DNA of 64,000 bases from CAZOBJ01 sp964577825 (GCA_964577825.1 CAZOBJ010000001.1:11877-75876), one strand, 5' to 3'; positions 1 to 9,169 are shown, counted from the first letter of the stretch. Notes: generated by a model not told the origin, from the letters alone. Numbers and translations are program-made.

Positions 1-1
1 C

Positions 2-52
2 GACGGGGACTACACGGTAACTGCTCATGGCGCGATCTCGCCCGAGGTGTAG
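2..52 (+). CDS. 3' end of an unidentified gene (partial)
   Basis: The reading frame starting at base 2 is open from the window edge to a TAG at 50-52 and encodes a tail ending in GAISPEV. It could be the C-terminus of a gene lying mostly outside the window. Too little remains to assign a family, and a 17-codon open frame can occur by chance, so this is tentative. Confidence 0.3.
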   Translation, partial: DGDYTVTAHGAISPEV

Positions 53-112
53 TTCAGGTGAACCCGGCATTATAGGCCATGTCCTGCGGGGCTGCAAAAG
101 CGGGCGTGCCCG

Positions 113-141
113 TTGCCGGCCCCGGCGAGGTCATGTAGATT
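113..141 (+). promoter_or_regulatory. Candidate sigma70-like promoter for the radical SAM gene
   Basis: TTGCCG (113-118) and TAGATT (136-141) are separated by 17 bases. Transcription would begin near 148, which agrees with a translation start downstream of that point. Confidence 0.35.
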
Positions 142-224
142 GGTGGAGAGGGAACGGTGTTGGCTGGCCGAGCGTGGGGGACCGTCGCGTGTGCGCGGAT
201 GGCAGGCATGGGCGCCGCCTGGTC

Positions 225-1037
225 GTGCGGGAAGTGACGTGCAAGACCGTGCTGAACCGCAGCAGCATCGGGCACTACTCGATGAACTGCTACACGGGCT
301 GCGAGCACGGGTGCGTTTACTGCTACGCGCGGTTCATGCAGCGGTTCCACCCGCACCCGGAGCCGTGGGGGGAGTTCGTGGACGTGAAGGTCAACGCCGC
401 CGAGGCGCTCGCCCGGCAGCTCAAGCGGGCCGAGCCCGGCGACGTGTTCGTCAGCAGCGCTTGCGACGCCTGGCAGCCTCTGGAGCGCGAATGGGAGCTG
501 ACGCGGCAGTGCTGCGGGATGCTGGTCGAGCACGGCTTCAAGGTCAACGCGCTGACCAAGAGCGCGCTGGTGCTGAGGGACCTGGACATCTTCCGGCCCG
601 GCCTGGCGCGGGTCGGCACGACCATAACGACGCTTGACCCCCGGCTGGCGCGGCTCTGGGAGCCGCGAGCGGCCGCAGTCGAGCAGCGGTGGCACGTCCT
701 GGAAGCCGCCAGGGAGGCCGGGCTGGAGACGTCCGTCATGTTCGGCCCGCTGCTGCCGGAGCTTTCCGACACGCGGGATTCCCTCCGCGCGCTGTTCGAG
801 CGGGCCGCCGAGGTCGGCGTGGACGTCATCTGGGTGGACGCGCTGAACCCCCGCCCGCGCGTCTGGCCCTCGGTCGGCAGGCTCGTGCGCCGGCACTTCC
901 CCGAACTGCACGACACCTACAGCCGGATGCTCCACCATCGCCGGACACGGGACTCCTACCTGTCGGCGCTGCGGGAAAGGGTCAGGGCGGCCGCGCGGAG
1001 CGCCGGTCTCGCGGACCGCCTGGCCGGCTGCCCGTAG
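225..1037 (+). CDS. Radical SAM protein, SplB/Rv2578c-like
   Basis: This is a radical SAM enzyme of the spore-photoproduct-lyase-like group (COG1533). The 4Fe-4S/SAM motif CEHGCVYC has its three cysteines at residues 26, 30 and 33 of the predicted protein, followed by the Y-A-R seen in this family. The frame is open from base 27, but the upstream 66 codons are arginine-rich and look non-coding. A GTG at 225 (or 234) fits both the start of similarity and the promoter at 113-141. The predicted length is about 270 residues, typical of the group. The substrate is unknown; members of this family act on DNA photoproducts or on unknown targets. It may be cotranscribed with the CooC-like ATPase 90 bases downstream. 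Confidence 0.75.
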   Translation: MREVTCKTVLNRSSIGHYSMNCYTGCEHGCVYCYARFMQRFHPHPEPWGEFVDVKVNAAEALARQLKRAEPGDVFVSSACDAWQPLEREWELTRQCCGMLVEHGFKVNALTKSALVLRDLDIFRPGLARVGTTITTLDPRLARLWEPRAAAVEQRWHVLEAAREAGLETSVMFGPLLPELSDTRDSLRALFERAAEVGVDVIWVDALNPRPRVWPSVGRLVRRHFPELHDTYSRMLHHRRTRDSYLSALRERVRAAARSAGLADRLAGCP

Positions 1038-1127
1038 GTTGCGCCCGCGCGGCGGGGCGGTTAGAGTGGACGTTCCGCTCGGGCGCGGACTGAGCGGCAA
1101 GCCTGGAAGCCATGCTGGAGGACGCAG

Positions 1128-1892
1128 ATGGGGAAACTGATGGTCGCCACCGGAAGGGGGGGCGTCGGCAAGAGCACGTTCGTCGCGCTTGCCGTGCGGC
1201 ACCTGCCCTCGCCGCCCCTGCTCATCGACGCTGACCCGGACCAGAGCCTGGCCCAACTCCTGGGGGCGGACCTGGCCGGGGCGGGCGTGAACTCCATATC
1301 CGACGTCCTCTACAAGCTGCAGAAACCCGACGCCTACGGGGAACTCCGGTCCATGCCGCTGGCGCAGAAGATGGAGTACCTGCTGAACCTCTCGTGCCTT
1401 TACGAATCCGAACGGTTCGATCTCGTTACGCTCGGCGTCAAGTGGACGCGCGGGTGCTACTGCCAGCCCAACAACGTGCTCCAGAGCCTGCTGCCCGCGC
1501 TGGCGAAGAACTACGCCTACACGGTCCTGGACTCCCCCGCCGGGCTGGAGCACGTGAACCGGCGCATCGTGCGCGACGTGGACGACGTGTTCGCGCTGAT
1601 TGACCCCTCCGCGAAAGCCCTGCGCAATGCCCGCCGGCTGGCCGAGATCGCCGAGGCCATCGGGGTCAGCTTCAGCAACCTCTACCTCGTCGGAAACTGC
1701 CGGTTCTCGCCAAAGGCAGAACGCGAGCTTGCGGAGCTGGACGGCGCGACCTACCTGGGGCGACTCGCGCCCGACGAAGACGTTGAGGAGTTCGACTGGG
1801 AGGGACGCTCGTTGCTGGAACTCCCCGGAGATTCGCCGGCCAGCCTGTCAGTGAGGACCATTCTGCAGAAAGCCGGCTACGAGACGGCCTGA
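1128..1892 (+). CDS. CooC-like MinD/ParA-family ATPase
   Basis: This cytoplasmic P-loop ATPase resembles the nickel-inserting accessory protein CooC of carbon monoxide dehydrogenase. The deviant Walker A motif GRGGVGKST lies at residues 9-17, and a Cys-Tyr-Cys (C110, C112) matches the CXC pair used for nickel binding by CooC. A DSPAG Walker B-like segment follows. The signature lysine of the MinD class is replaced by Arg10. At 254 residues it has the usual length. A strong GGAGG ribosome site precedes the ATG. No CODH or acetyl-CoA synthase gene is in the window, so its metalloenzyme partner must be elsewhere or absent. Family assignment is good; the partner is unknown. Confidence 0.75.
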   Translation: MGKLMVATGRGGVGKSTFVALAVRHLPSPPLLIDADPDQSLAQLLGADLAGAGVNSISDVLYKLQKPDAYGELRSMPLAQKMEYLLNLSCLYESERFDLVTLGVKWTRGCYCQPNNVLQSLLPALAKNYAYTVLDSPAGLEHVNRRIVRDVDDVFALIDPSAKALRNARRLAEIAEAIGVSFSNLYLVGNCRFSPKAERELAELDGATYLGRLAPDEDVEEFDWEGRSLLELPGDSPASLSVRTILQKAGYETA

Positions 1893-1904
1893 GAGGCCGA
1901 CGCG

Positions 1905-1934
1905 TTGCCGGGCGGTTCGGGCTTCTGCTATAAT
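1905..1934 (+). promoter_or_regulatory. Candidate promoter for the ClC gene
   Basis: TTGCCG (1905-1910), an 18-base spacer and a consensus TATAAT (1929-1934) lie 38 bases before the ATG of the chloride transporter. Confidence 0.45.
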
Positions 1935-1971
1935 CGACTGCAGGCGAGAGGGGGGGAGGGACGGGGGGTGC

Positions 1972-3756
1972 ATGAGGCGGGCGTCTGATCACCTGAGACG
2001 GCTGTACCGCAAGCTCATCCCACCGCGCGCCGAGACGTCCGCCGTGGGGATGACCGTGTTGCTTGCGGGCGTCGTCGGCATCGGCGCCGGCCTGCTGGCG
2101 CTGCTGCTCGGCTGGCTCATAACGTGGCTGAACCGCCACCTGTTCTTCGGTATCGGCCACGGCCTCGACGCGCTTCCCGGTCCGTGGAACTACTGCCTCA
2201 TCCTGATCCCCGCGGCCGTCTTCCTGCTCGTGGCGTGGGTGCTGCGCCGCTGGGCGCCGGAGGCGTACGGGGCGGGCATCAGCCACGTGATGAGCGCCGT
2301 GGGGCGCGGCGGGTACATCCGCAGGCGCGTCATGTTCATCAAGCCCCTGGCGACTGCGCTCTGCATCGGCGCCGGCGCCCCGCTGGGGATGGAGGGGCCG
2401 GTTGTCCAGGCGGGCGCAGCCGTGGGGAGCGCGGTCGGCGGACGCTTCAAGATGGGCGTTGAGAACATCCGCATCCTCGTGGCTGCCGGGGCGGCCGCCG
2501 GGCTGGCGGCCAAGTACGGCGCCCCCATCGGCGGGGCGGTCTTCAGCGCCGAGCTGATACTGGGCAGCGCCAGCACGGCCGCGCTGCTCCCGCTGATCGT
2601 CGCCTCCTTCCTGGCCGTGCTGACGCGCCACGCCGTCATGGGCGGGACCCCGGAGTACCAGATCGCCGCCGAACACTTCCATTTCGCGGGCGCGGACTAC
2701 CTGGCTTTCCTGGTGCTGGGCGTGGCCTGCGGGCTGGCGGCAGTCTATTTCATCAAGACGATCTTCGCCGCCGAAGCGACGATGGACCGGCTCTTCTCCC
2801 AGTGGTGGGCGAAGGCGCTGTTCGGCGGCCTCGTCGTGGGGCTGGTCGGTTTCCTGTGCCGGGACCTGCTGGGCACCGGGCGGCCTGTTATCCAAACCTT
2901 GCTGACGGAGCCCGAGTACTCCCTGAAGCTGCTGCTGTTGTTCGTGGTCCTCAAGCCCTTGCTCTGCAGCACTGCGCTGGCGTCCGGGACGAGCGGGGGC
3001 ATATTCGCGCCTTCGCTCTTCGCGGGGGCCGCGCTGGGGGCGCTCTTCGTGCGGGTCCTCTCCGGCGGCCTCTCGCTCGAGACGGCGCCGACGGCCGCTT
3101 ACGTGATGGTGGGCATGGCCGCCGTGATGGGAGCCGTCATGCGCGCGCCGCTCCAGGCGATACTGGTCACCTTCGAGCTGGCGCACAACTACTCGCTGGT
3201 GCCGCCGCTGATGATCGCCTGCGTCGTCAGCCTGAAGGTCTCGGAGCTGTTCGAGCCCGAGTCGGCCTTCACGCGCTGGCTGGTGCGCAAGGGAGAGCGA
3301 ATCAGGCGCGGGATGGACTTCGCCCTTCTCGACGGGATTCGAGTTCGGGACATCATGGACGAGCAGTACGTCGCGCTGCCGGCGGACGCTTCAATCGGCG
3401 AGATCGCGCCCCTTGTCCGGGCCTCCGAGAACCGGACCTTTCCGGTCGTTGGCGATGACGGTAAGCTCGCGGGAATCGTCATGCTGGCCGGCCTGATGGC
3501 GGCGGCCGTGCGTTCGGCTGCGGGGGCGCCCCAGCCCGCCGTGCGCGAATTGCTGGAGCCCGAACCCGTTTACCTCGGGCCGGACGATTCGCTGGCCAGG
3601 GCCTGGCGGGTCATGGGGAACTACGACTACGACTGCCTGCCGGTTTGCCTGTGGACCCCCGAGGGCCTCAACATCCTGGGCATCTGCGAGAAAGAGGCGA
3701 TCGTCGAGATGCACGACCGGCAGGCGTTCGTTACTCTGAGCCGCCGGTCCCGGTAG
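1972..3756 (+). CDS. ClC-family chloride channel/transporter with C-terminal CBS pair
   Basis: This integral membrane protein of the ClC family would move chloride across the cytoplasmic membrane. The three selectivity signatures are present: GAGIS at about 100-104, GMEGP at 139-143 with the gating glutamate E141, and GTSGGIFAP at 339-347. Two CBS segments follow at about residues 450-585 and probably sense nucleotides. At the place of the internal proton-transfer glutamate of E. coli ClC-ec1 (FSAEL, residues 191-195) the second acidic residue is Leu. This is common in CBS-bearing bacterial ClCs and hints at altered proton coupling. Length (594) is normal. A G-rich ribosome site precedes the ATG. 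Confidence 0.9.
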   Translation: MRRASDHLRRLYRKLIPPRAETSAVGMTVLLAGVVGIGAGLLALLLGWLITWLNRHLFFGIGHGLDALPGPWNYCLILIPAAVFLLVAWVLRRWAPEAYGAGISHVMSAVGRGGYIRRRVMFIKPLATALCIGAGAPLGMEGPVVQAGAAVGSAVGGRFKMGVENIRILVAAGAAAGLAAKYGAPIGGAVFSAELILGSASTAALLPLIVASFLAVLTRHAVMGGTPEYQIAAEHFHFAGADYLAFLVLGVACGLAAVYFIKTIFAAEATMDRLFSQWWAKALFGGLVVGLVGFLCRDLLGTGRPVIQTLLTEPEYSLKLLLLFVVLKPLLCSTALASGTSGGIFAPSLFAGAALGALFVRVLSGGLSLETAPTAAYVMVGMAAVMGAVMRAPLQAILVTFELAHNYSLVPPLMIACVVSLKVSELFEPESAFTRWLVRKGERIRRGMDFALLDGIRVRDIMDEQYVALPADASIGEIAPLVRASENRTFPVVGDDGKLAGIVMLAGLMAAAVRSAAGAPQPAVRELLEPEPVYLGPDDSLARAWRVMGNYDYDCLPVCLWTPEGLNILGICEKEAIVEMHDRQAFVTLSRRSR

Positions 3757-3786
3757 CTTTCGCACAGCCTGACAGTGGGAGCGCGC

Positions 3787-4887
3787 ATGAAGGCGCACCG
3801 TGCCATCGTCGCAGCCCTGGCGTTCTGTGCGGTTGCCCCGGCGAGTGCGGCCGTCCGGTTGGCGCCCCCGCGCGGCCGGATCGCTCGGGAGGTGTTGCTG
3901 TACTGGGCCGTTTCGCAGCGCGCCGAACGGATCGCCGAGCCGGGCCACCACGAGTTCGAGTTCGCCCTCGCCGCCGAGGGCGAGGGGACCGTCAAGGTCC
4001 AAGTGGTGGTGACCCGTGAGCCCGTCCCCGGGCGCGAGCGGGACGCCGCGTATCCCGAGCGCACGACTGCGCAGGTCCTTGAGATCGCCTCGGAGGGCAA
4101 GGCGGCCCAGGTACGCTTCAGTGACGCCTTTCGGGAGGGGGACGTCGGAGCACGGGACCAGCCCGTGCCCGTGCAGCTCCCGGACGGTCAGAGGATTCCC
4201 ATCTGTCACAGTTTCGTGACCGAGGCGGGGATCACCTGCCTGGTGCCGGAGGGCGCCGCCGACCTGCAACTCGTCCGGGCCGCCATGGCCGGCGACGTGC
4301 TGACGATGCGGGGCCAGGTCTTCGGCGTGCAGGATCTGGGGCCGTGCGTCGTGATTGACGGGGTGAAGTTCGCAGGTGACGAGCACGCCGCGGACGAGCC
4401 GCCCTGGGCCGTCCGCGTGCTGGGGGGCGGGCGCGACGTGAGCCTGGGCAGCGAACCGGGCGATTACACGGTCCGCATACCGCGCGGCGACGGTCAGGGG
4501 GAGGGAAACGCGCTCCTGGTCCGGCAGCGCCAGTTCAAGGTCGTGGACCTGGAGGCGAACGGCCACAAGATCGTGGCCGAGCTGGCGGCCAGCCCGCGCG
4601 AGACGAGCTACGGCCTCCAGGGCCGGCGCGGACTGGAGACCGACCACGGGATGCTCTTCTTCTTCGCCCGGCCGGGACACCCCGTTTTCGTCATGAAGAC
4701 GGTCTCTTTCCCCATCTCCATCGCCTTCATCCGCGCCGACGGGATCGTTACGAACATCGGGCGGATGAACCCGGGAGACCAGAGAGGCGTGACGTCGGTC
4801 GTGCCGGTCAACTACGTCCTGGAGATGGAGCAGGACTGGTTCGAGGAGCACGAGGTGAAGCCCGGGGACCGCCTGACTATGCCCTGA
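3787..4887 (+). CDS. Exported protein with C-terminal DUF192 domain
   Basis: An exported protein of about 366 residues. The ATG at 3787 opens a clear signal peptide ending near ASAA, so the GTG at 3775 is less likely. Residues about 30-240 are an unassigned beta-rich region. The last 115 residues match the DUF192 family (COG1430), with the typical YGLQGR, GMLFFF, SFPISIAFI and a final GD near the end. DUF192 domains are usually small secreted or periplasmic proteins of unknown function; the long N-terminal extension is unusual. The gene starts 30 bases after the ClC gene and could be cotranscribed with it. Confidence 0.75.
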   Translation: MKAHRAIVAALAFCAVAPASAAVRLAPPRGRIAREVLLYWAVSQRAERIAEPGHHEFEFALAAEGEGTVKVQVVVTREPVPGRERDAAYPERTTAQVLEIASEGKAAQVRFSDAFREGDVGARDQPVPVQLPDGQRIPICHSFVTEAGITCLVPEGAADLQLVRAAMAGDVLTMRGQVFGVQDLGPCVVIDGVKFAGDEHAADEPPWAVRVLGGGRDVSLGSEPGDYTVRIPRGDGQGEGNALLVRQRQFKVVDLEANGHKIVAELAASPRETSYGLQGRRGLETDHGMLFFFARPGHPVFVMKTVSFPISIAFIRADGIVTNIGRMNPGDQRGVTSVVPVNYVLEMEQDWFEEHEVKPGDRLTMP

Positions 4888-4900
4888 CGCCGCCCCTGCG

Positions 4901-6937
4901 TCACGTGCAGGGCTCCTCCAGGATGCGGACGCCGAAGGGCTCCAGTTCGAGCCCGCCCGTGCGCGGTTCCCCGGTCAGCATGTCGCGGTACTCGCCGTCG
5001 CCCAGCTCGATGCGTGCCGCCTCCCGGTTGTGGTTGAGCACGAAGAGGAAGCTGCGGTCCTTCTGGCTGCGGCGGCGCACCTCCACGCCCTCCGGGCTCT
5101 CCAGGACGCCTGAGATGCCGCAGTCCGCGCAGAGCCGCGCGTAGAAGTTGGACAGGAAGTCCTCCCCGACGTCGGCCCCAACGTAGTAGGCCAGACCGTC
5201 TCCGAGGCGGTTCTCGGTCACAACGGGCCGGCCCGCGTAGAAGTCGTCGCCGTAAGCGGCGAGCACGCGGGCGGTCTCGGCGTGGGCGAGTTCGCAGAGC
5301 CGGCGGCACTCGTAGGCGCCCTCGCACGGCCCGAAATCGGCCTGCATGACGACCTGGTTGGTCCAGTCCTCGAAGAGGGCGTCAATTTCCTCGACCCAGA
5401 CGCCGAGCGTCCGGCGGAGCGCGCCCGGATAGCCGCCCAGGTAGGCCAGGTCGTGCTCGTCCACCCAGCCGGTCAAGAAGGTGGCGACGAAGCGCCCGCC
5501 GGACTCGACGAATTGCTCGATCCGCTCCGCCCATTCGCGGCGGACCGAGTAGAGCATCGGCGCGATGACCAGGTCGTAACCGGACAGGTCCGCCCCGGCG
5601 TCGATCACGTGAACCGGCACGTTCCGCTCCCAGAGGGTGCGGTAGTGCTTGAAGGCGGTCTCGCGGTAGCGCTTCTCGCGGATCGGCCCGGCGGTGGCGT
5701 CGAGGGTCCACCAGTTCTCCCAGTCGAAGATGAGGGCGACGCGCGCCTCCACGCCGGAGCCGAGGACGCCGTCTTCCAGCCGCTCCAGCTCTGCGCCGAG
5801 CCGGGACACCTCGGCGAAAACGCGCGTGTTCTCGTGACCGGCGTGGGCGACGACGGCGCCGTGGAGCTTCTCGCACCCGCCCCGGCCGCGCCTCCACTGG
5901 AAATACATGACCGAGTCCGCGCCGTGCGCCACGGCCAGGTGGCTCCACAGCCGCATCTGGCCGGGCCTCTTCAGGGCGTTGACGGTCTGCCAGTTCTGGG
6001 AACTCGGCGTCTGCTCCATCAGCATGAACGGCTGCCCGCCGCCCTTCAGCCCGTACATCAGGTCGTGCTGGAAGGCCACGTCGGCGACGTCGCCCCGGAT
6101 GCTGGGGTAGCAGTCCCACGAGACGACGTCCACGTGGGGCGCCCACTTGTGGTAGTCCAGGGTGTAGTGGAAGCCCATCATGTTGGTCGTCACGGGCACC
6201 TCGGGGGTGACCTCGCGCAACACGCCGGCCTCGTTCAGGAAGCATTCGAGCAGGGCGTCGCTGCTGAAGCGCCGGTAGTCCACGTTCACGGCGGGGATGC
6301 TCCCCTCGCCGTTTTCGCGGGGGGGCTCCACCTGCGACCAGTCGGTGTAGGTGTGGCTCCAAAACGGCGTGTACCAGTTGCGGTTGAGTTCGTCGAGCGA
6401 GCCGTGCCGGCGCTTGAGCCACTGGCGGAAGGCTTCGGCGCAGTTCTCGCAGTAACAGGCCCCCGAGTACTCGTTCGAGACGTGCCAGAGCACCAGCGCG
6501 GGATGGTCCCTGTATCGCTCCGCCAGCTTGCGGGCGATCGTCGCACATGCCCCGCGGTAGGCCGTGGAGTTCGGGCAGAAGTTGACCCTGTGACCGTGGC
6601 CTTTGCGGCGCCCGGACGCGTCCGAGCGCAGGACCTCCGGGTGCTGCTGCGAGAGCCACGCGGGGTGCGCGGCGCTCGGCGTGGCGAGGACGGCGTAGAG
6701 CCCGTTGTCGGCCAGCTTGTCCATGATGGTGTCGAGCCAGCCGAACTCGAACGTGTCCGGCGCCGGCTGGAGGCTGACCCAACTGAACACGCCCACGGTG
6801 GCGACGTTGACGTTGGCCAGCTTCATGAGGCGCACGTCCTCGTCCCACACGTCGTCCGGCCACTGTTCGGGGTTGTAGTCACCCCCGTGGAAGAAGCGCG
6901 GCAGCCTCGTGCTGATGAGCGGGTGCATTCTCTCCAT
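4901..6937 (-). CDS. GH42 family beta-galactosidase
   Basis: Glycoside hydrolase family 42, expected to release terminal beta-galactosyl residues from galactosides. The fold begins with GGDYNPEQWP near residue 18. The acid/base sits in NE at 155-156, the nucleophile in MEQ (E308), and zinc-type cysteines are C121, C161, C163 and C166, as in thermophilic GH42 enzymes. At 678 residues it is full length. The frame is open upstream to 7087, but the ATG at 6937 has a GGAGA ribosome site and lies just after a strong promoter. No signal peptide is seen, so it is probably cytoplasmic. It is divergent from the next operon and stands alone. Confidence 0.93.
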   Translation of the reverse strand: MERMHPLISTRLPRFFHGGDYNPEQWPDDVWDEDVRLMKLANVNVATVGVFSWVSLQPAPDTFEFGWLDTIMDKLADNGLYAVLATPSAAHPAWLSQQHPEVLRSDASGRRKGHGHRVNFCPNSTAYRGACATIARKLAERYRDHPALVLWHVSNEYSGACYCENCAEAFRQWLKRRHGSLDELNRNWYTPFWSHTYTDWSQVEPPRENGEGSIPAVNVDYRRFSSDALLECFLNEAGVLREVTPEVPVTTNMMGFHYTLDYHKWAPHVDVVSWDCYPSIRGDVADVAFQHDLMYGLKGGGQPFMLMEQTPSSQNWQTVNALKRPGQMRLWSHLAVAHGADSVMYFQWRRGRGGCEKLHGAVVAHAGHENTRVFAEVSRLGAELERLEDGVLGSGVEARVALIFDWENWWTLDATAGPIREKRYRETAFKHYRTLWERNVPVHVIDAGADLSGYDLVIAPMLYSVRREWAERIEQFVESGGRFVATFLTGWVDEHDLAYLGGYPGALRRTLGVWVEEIDALFEDWTNQVVMQADFGPCEGAYECRRLCELAHAETARVLAAYGDDFYAGRPVVTENRLGDGLAYYVGADVGEDFLSNFYARLCADCGISGVLESPEGVEVRRRSQKDRSFLFVLNHNREAARIELGDGEYRDMLTGEPRTGGLELEPFGVRILEEPCT

Positions 6938-6970
6938 CGCATTTCTCCGGTCTTGAGTGTGAAGGGGGGA

Positions 6971-6999
6971 AGTATAACGCTCGCGCGGCCTGCCGGCAA
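6971..6999 (-). promoter_or_regulatory. Promoter for the GH42 gene
   Basis: On the minus strand TTGCCG (6999-6994), a 17-base spacer and TATACT (6976-6971) precede the GH42 ATG by 33 bases. Confidence 0.5.
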
Positions 7000-7009
7000 A
7001 GGGACTTCC

Positions 7010-7038
7010 TTGCGCGGCCACAGGCGGTTTGTTATAGT
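7010..7038 (+). promoter_or_regulatory. Promoter for the NDK-like/MBL/purH operon
   Basis: TTGCGC (7010-7015), a 17-base spacer and TATAGT (7033-7038) lie upstream of the ATG at 7086. With the GH42 promoter this makes a back-to-back divergent pair. Confidence 0.45.
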
Positions 7039-7085
7039 GCAGCGGCGATGTTTCTGGACGGTCCTGCGCGAGGGGGCTTCTGTCC

Positions 7086-8522
7086 ATGTCCGAAGAGGCG
7101 GAACTGGCCTACGCGCTTGTAACGCCCTACACCCTGCACAAGAGCCGTACGGGCGGCATACTGGCTCGCCTGCTCTGGGCGAACGTCCGTCTGGTCGCCG
7201 CCAGGATGTACGCTCCCCGGCCCGGAAGCGGGTTCATCGAGGAATACTGCGACGCCATCTACGACCCGGACGAGCGGGACATCCCCCTCCGTTACCAGAA
7301 GCTGCTGATCGAATACGTCCTGGAGAACTTTGGCAAGCCCAACGCGCGGGGCATATCCAACCGCCTGGCCGTCCTGATCTTCCGCGGGCCGAATGCCCTG
7401 CACGACATCGTGGAAGCCGTCGGCCACGTCAGTCAGCGCGTCAAGGGGGACACCGTCCGCGGCACGTACGGCGACTACTTCCGGGCGAAGCGTGAGGACG
7501 TTGCGGATGACCCGGGTTATCGGGCGCGCAAGGGCCTGCTGGACCGGTACGCGAGGCTGCGGGACGTTGACCCGGACGAGCCGACCGACGATTTCTTCGA
7601 GCCAGCCGTGCTGACCGGCGTCACGCCGAAGATGAACGAAGCCCACCTTAAGGTGTTCCGCAAGTACGCGTACAGCGACGGGGGTTTTGTGCTGGACGCG
7701 CTGGACGGAGGGGCCGCGCAGGACGTGGAGCACTCCCTCGTGGTGCTCAAACCGGAGATATTCCGCAATCGCAACCCCTTGCCCGGGAACCTGGTGGACT
7801 TCTTTGCCCGGTCCGGGATGTTCATTACCGCAACGAAGGTTCTCGAACTGAGCGTGGCGGAGGCCAAGCAGTTCTACAGCCTGAAACTGGACCAGTTCCG
7901 CGAGCAACTCAAGGGGATGGTCGCGGACAGGGCGCGCCAGATCGTCGCCAGGGCGCGGCTGCTGGCCCGGCAGGGAGTCGAGCGCATGGGGGCCGGCACC
8001 GAGGCCGCCTTCGCGCCGCAGAACGCCCTGACCGCGGCGCAGGAGGCCGAAGGCATCTTCTGCGGCGAGGCCGGCCCCGGCGACGTGAAGCCAGCCGTCG
8101 TCGCGCGTATCTATGATGAGCTGCGCGCCAGACTGACGGACCTGGACCCGCCCGACTCTCTCTACGACGAGTTGGCCGAAGAGCTGAAGGACCTCAACGG
8201 ACGCGCTGAGTTCGACGAGTTGATCCGTTACATGACCGGCAAAGACCCCCACAGCGGCAAGCCCATCGAAGCCGGCCGAGAAACGCATTGCATGGCCCTG
8301 CTGTACTCGGGGCGGAATGCACTATCCGCCACCCGCAAGCGGCTCAAGGAGCTGCGGGAGGTTTACGGGCAGAACCTGTTGCAGAATCGGGCGCACGCGA
8401 GCGACCCGGAGGAGAACCCGCTGAAGGAGATGGAGGTGCTCGGCATGCCCACCTCGCCGCACGGGGAGGGCAGGCCCTGTGACCTGGAACAGGTGGTCAA
8501 CGAGTTCTACCCCCCGGAGTAA
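7086..8522 (+). CDS. Large protein with two partial nucleoside-diphosphate-kinase-like modules
   Basis: A 478-residue cytoplasmic protein. The first half has an NDK-like opening (TPYTLHKSRTGG near residue 13), a GPNALHDIVEAVGH segment and VRGTYGDY, resembling the NDK core. The second half restarts at VVLKPE with a pattern typical of the NDK N-terminus and ends in a helical region. The NxxHGSDS motif that carries the phosphorylated histidine of NDKs was not found in either half. It may therefore be a non-catalytic or divergent nucleotide-binding protein. It is followed after 5 bases by the MBL gene and then by purH, suggesting a link to nucleotide metabolism. Function not established. Confidence 0.65.
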   Translation: MSEEAELAYALVTPYTLHKSRTGGILARLLWANVRLVAARMYAPRPGSGFIEEYCDAIYDPDERDIPLRYQKLLIEYVLENFGKPNARGISNRLAVLIFRGPNALHDIVEAVGHVSQRVKGDTVRGTYGDYFRAKREDVADDPGYRARKGLLDRYARLRDVDPDEPTDDFFEPAVLTGVTPKMNEAHLKVFRKYAYSDGGFVLDALDGGAAQDVEHSLVVLKPEIFRNRNPLPGNLVDFFARSGMFITATKVLELSVAEAKQFYSLKLDQFREQLKGMVADRARQIVARARLLARQGVERMGAGTEAAFAPQNALTAAQEAEGIFCGEAGPGDVKPAVVARIYDELRARLTDLDPPDSLYDELAEELKDLNGRAEFDELIRYMTGKDPHSGKPIEAGRETHCMALLYSGRNALSATRKRLKELREVYGQNLLQNRAHASDPEENPLKEMEVLGMPTSPHGEGRPCDLEQVVNEFYPPE

Positions 8523-8527
8523 GGGCC

Positions 8528-9169
8528 GTGCTTGTCATCCGCCTGGTGCTGGGGCCTCTGGAGACGAACGTGTACCTGCTCAGGGACCCTGGCAGCGGGG
8601 CGGGAGCCGTCGTGGACCCGGCCGGCGAGGCCGGCCGCATCGTCGAGAGATGCCGCGAGGAGCGCCTGACGCCGGAGTACATCGTCAATACGCACGCACA
8701 CGTGGATCACGTCGGCGCGAACGCCGGCCTGAAGGAGGCGTTCCCGGCGGCTGTGCTCTGCATGGGTGAAGAGGAGGCCGGCACACTCGCCGACCCGGTG
8801 GCGAACCTTTCCGCCGCTTTCGGGCTGGCGGCGGGCGGGCCGGAGCCCGATCTCTGGCTCAGGGAGGGCGACGAGCTTCGTTTCGGCACGGTCGTGATGG
8901 AGGTTCTGGAGACGCCGGGGCACACCCCCGGCGGGATAAGCCTGCTGGCGCGGGGCGGGGGCATCCCGCAGCTCTTCTGCGGCGATGTCCTGTTCCGCCG
9001 CGGCGTCGGCAGGACGGACCTGCCGGGCGGCGATTGGGCGGCCGTGGTCGATTCGATCCGTCGGAAGCTCTTCACGCTGCCCGATGGCACGGTCGTCTGG
9101 CCGGGACACGGTGAGAGGACGACAATCGGCGAAGAGAAACGGGAGAACCCGTTTGTGGCGGCGCTTTGA
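8528..9169 (+). CDS. MBL-fold metallo-hydrolase (glyoxalase II-like)
   Basis: A 213-residue metallo-beta-lactamase-fold hydrolase close to the YcbL/GloB type. The metal motif THAHVDH has H56, H58, D60 and H61; a later GHTPGG and a C-terminal PGHGERT supply further ligands. Such enzymes hydrolyse thioesters, such as S-lactoylglutathione, or related substrates. The start is a GTG five bases after the preceding stop, and its end overlaps the longest possible purH frame, so it belongs to the same operon. The exact substrate is unknown. Confidence 0.85.
   Translation: MLVIRLVLGPLETNVYLLRDPGSGAGAVVDPAGEAGRIVERCREERLTPEYIVNTHAHVDHVGANAGLKEAFPAAVLCMGEEEAGTLADPVANLSAAFGLAAGGPEPDLWLREGDELRFGTVVMEVLETPGHTPGGISLLARGGGIPQLFCGDVLFRRGVGRTDLPGGDWAAVVDSIRRKLFTLPDGTVVWPGHGERTTIGEEKRENPFVAAL

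Noticed and set aside
54..1553. Long minus-strand open frame opposite the radical SAM and CooC-like genes
   Set aside because: It has no family features and mirrors the coding strand of two recognised genes; such antisense frames are common at this GC content.
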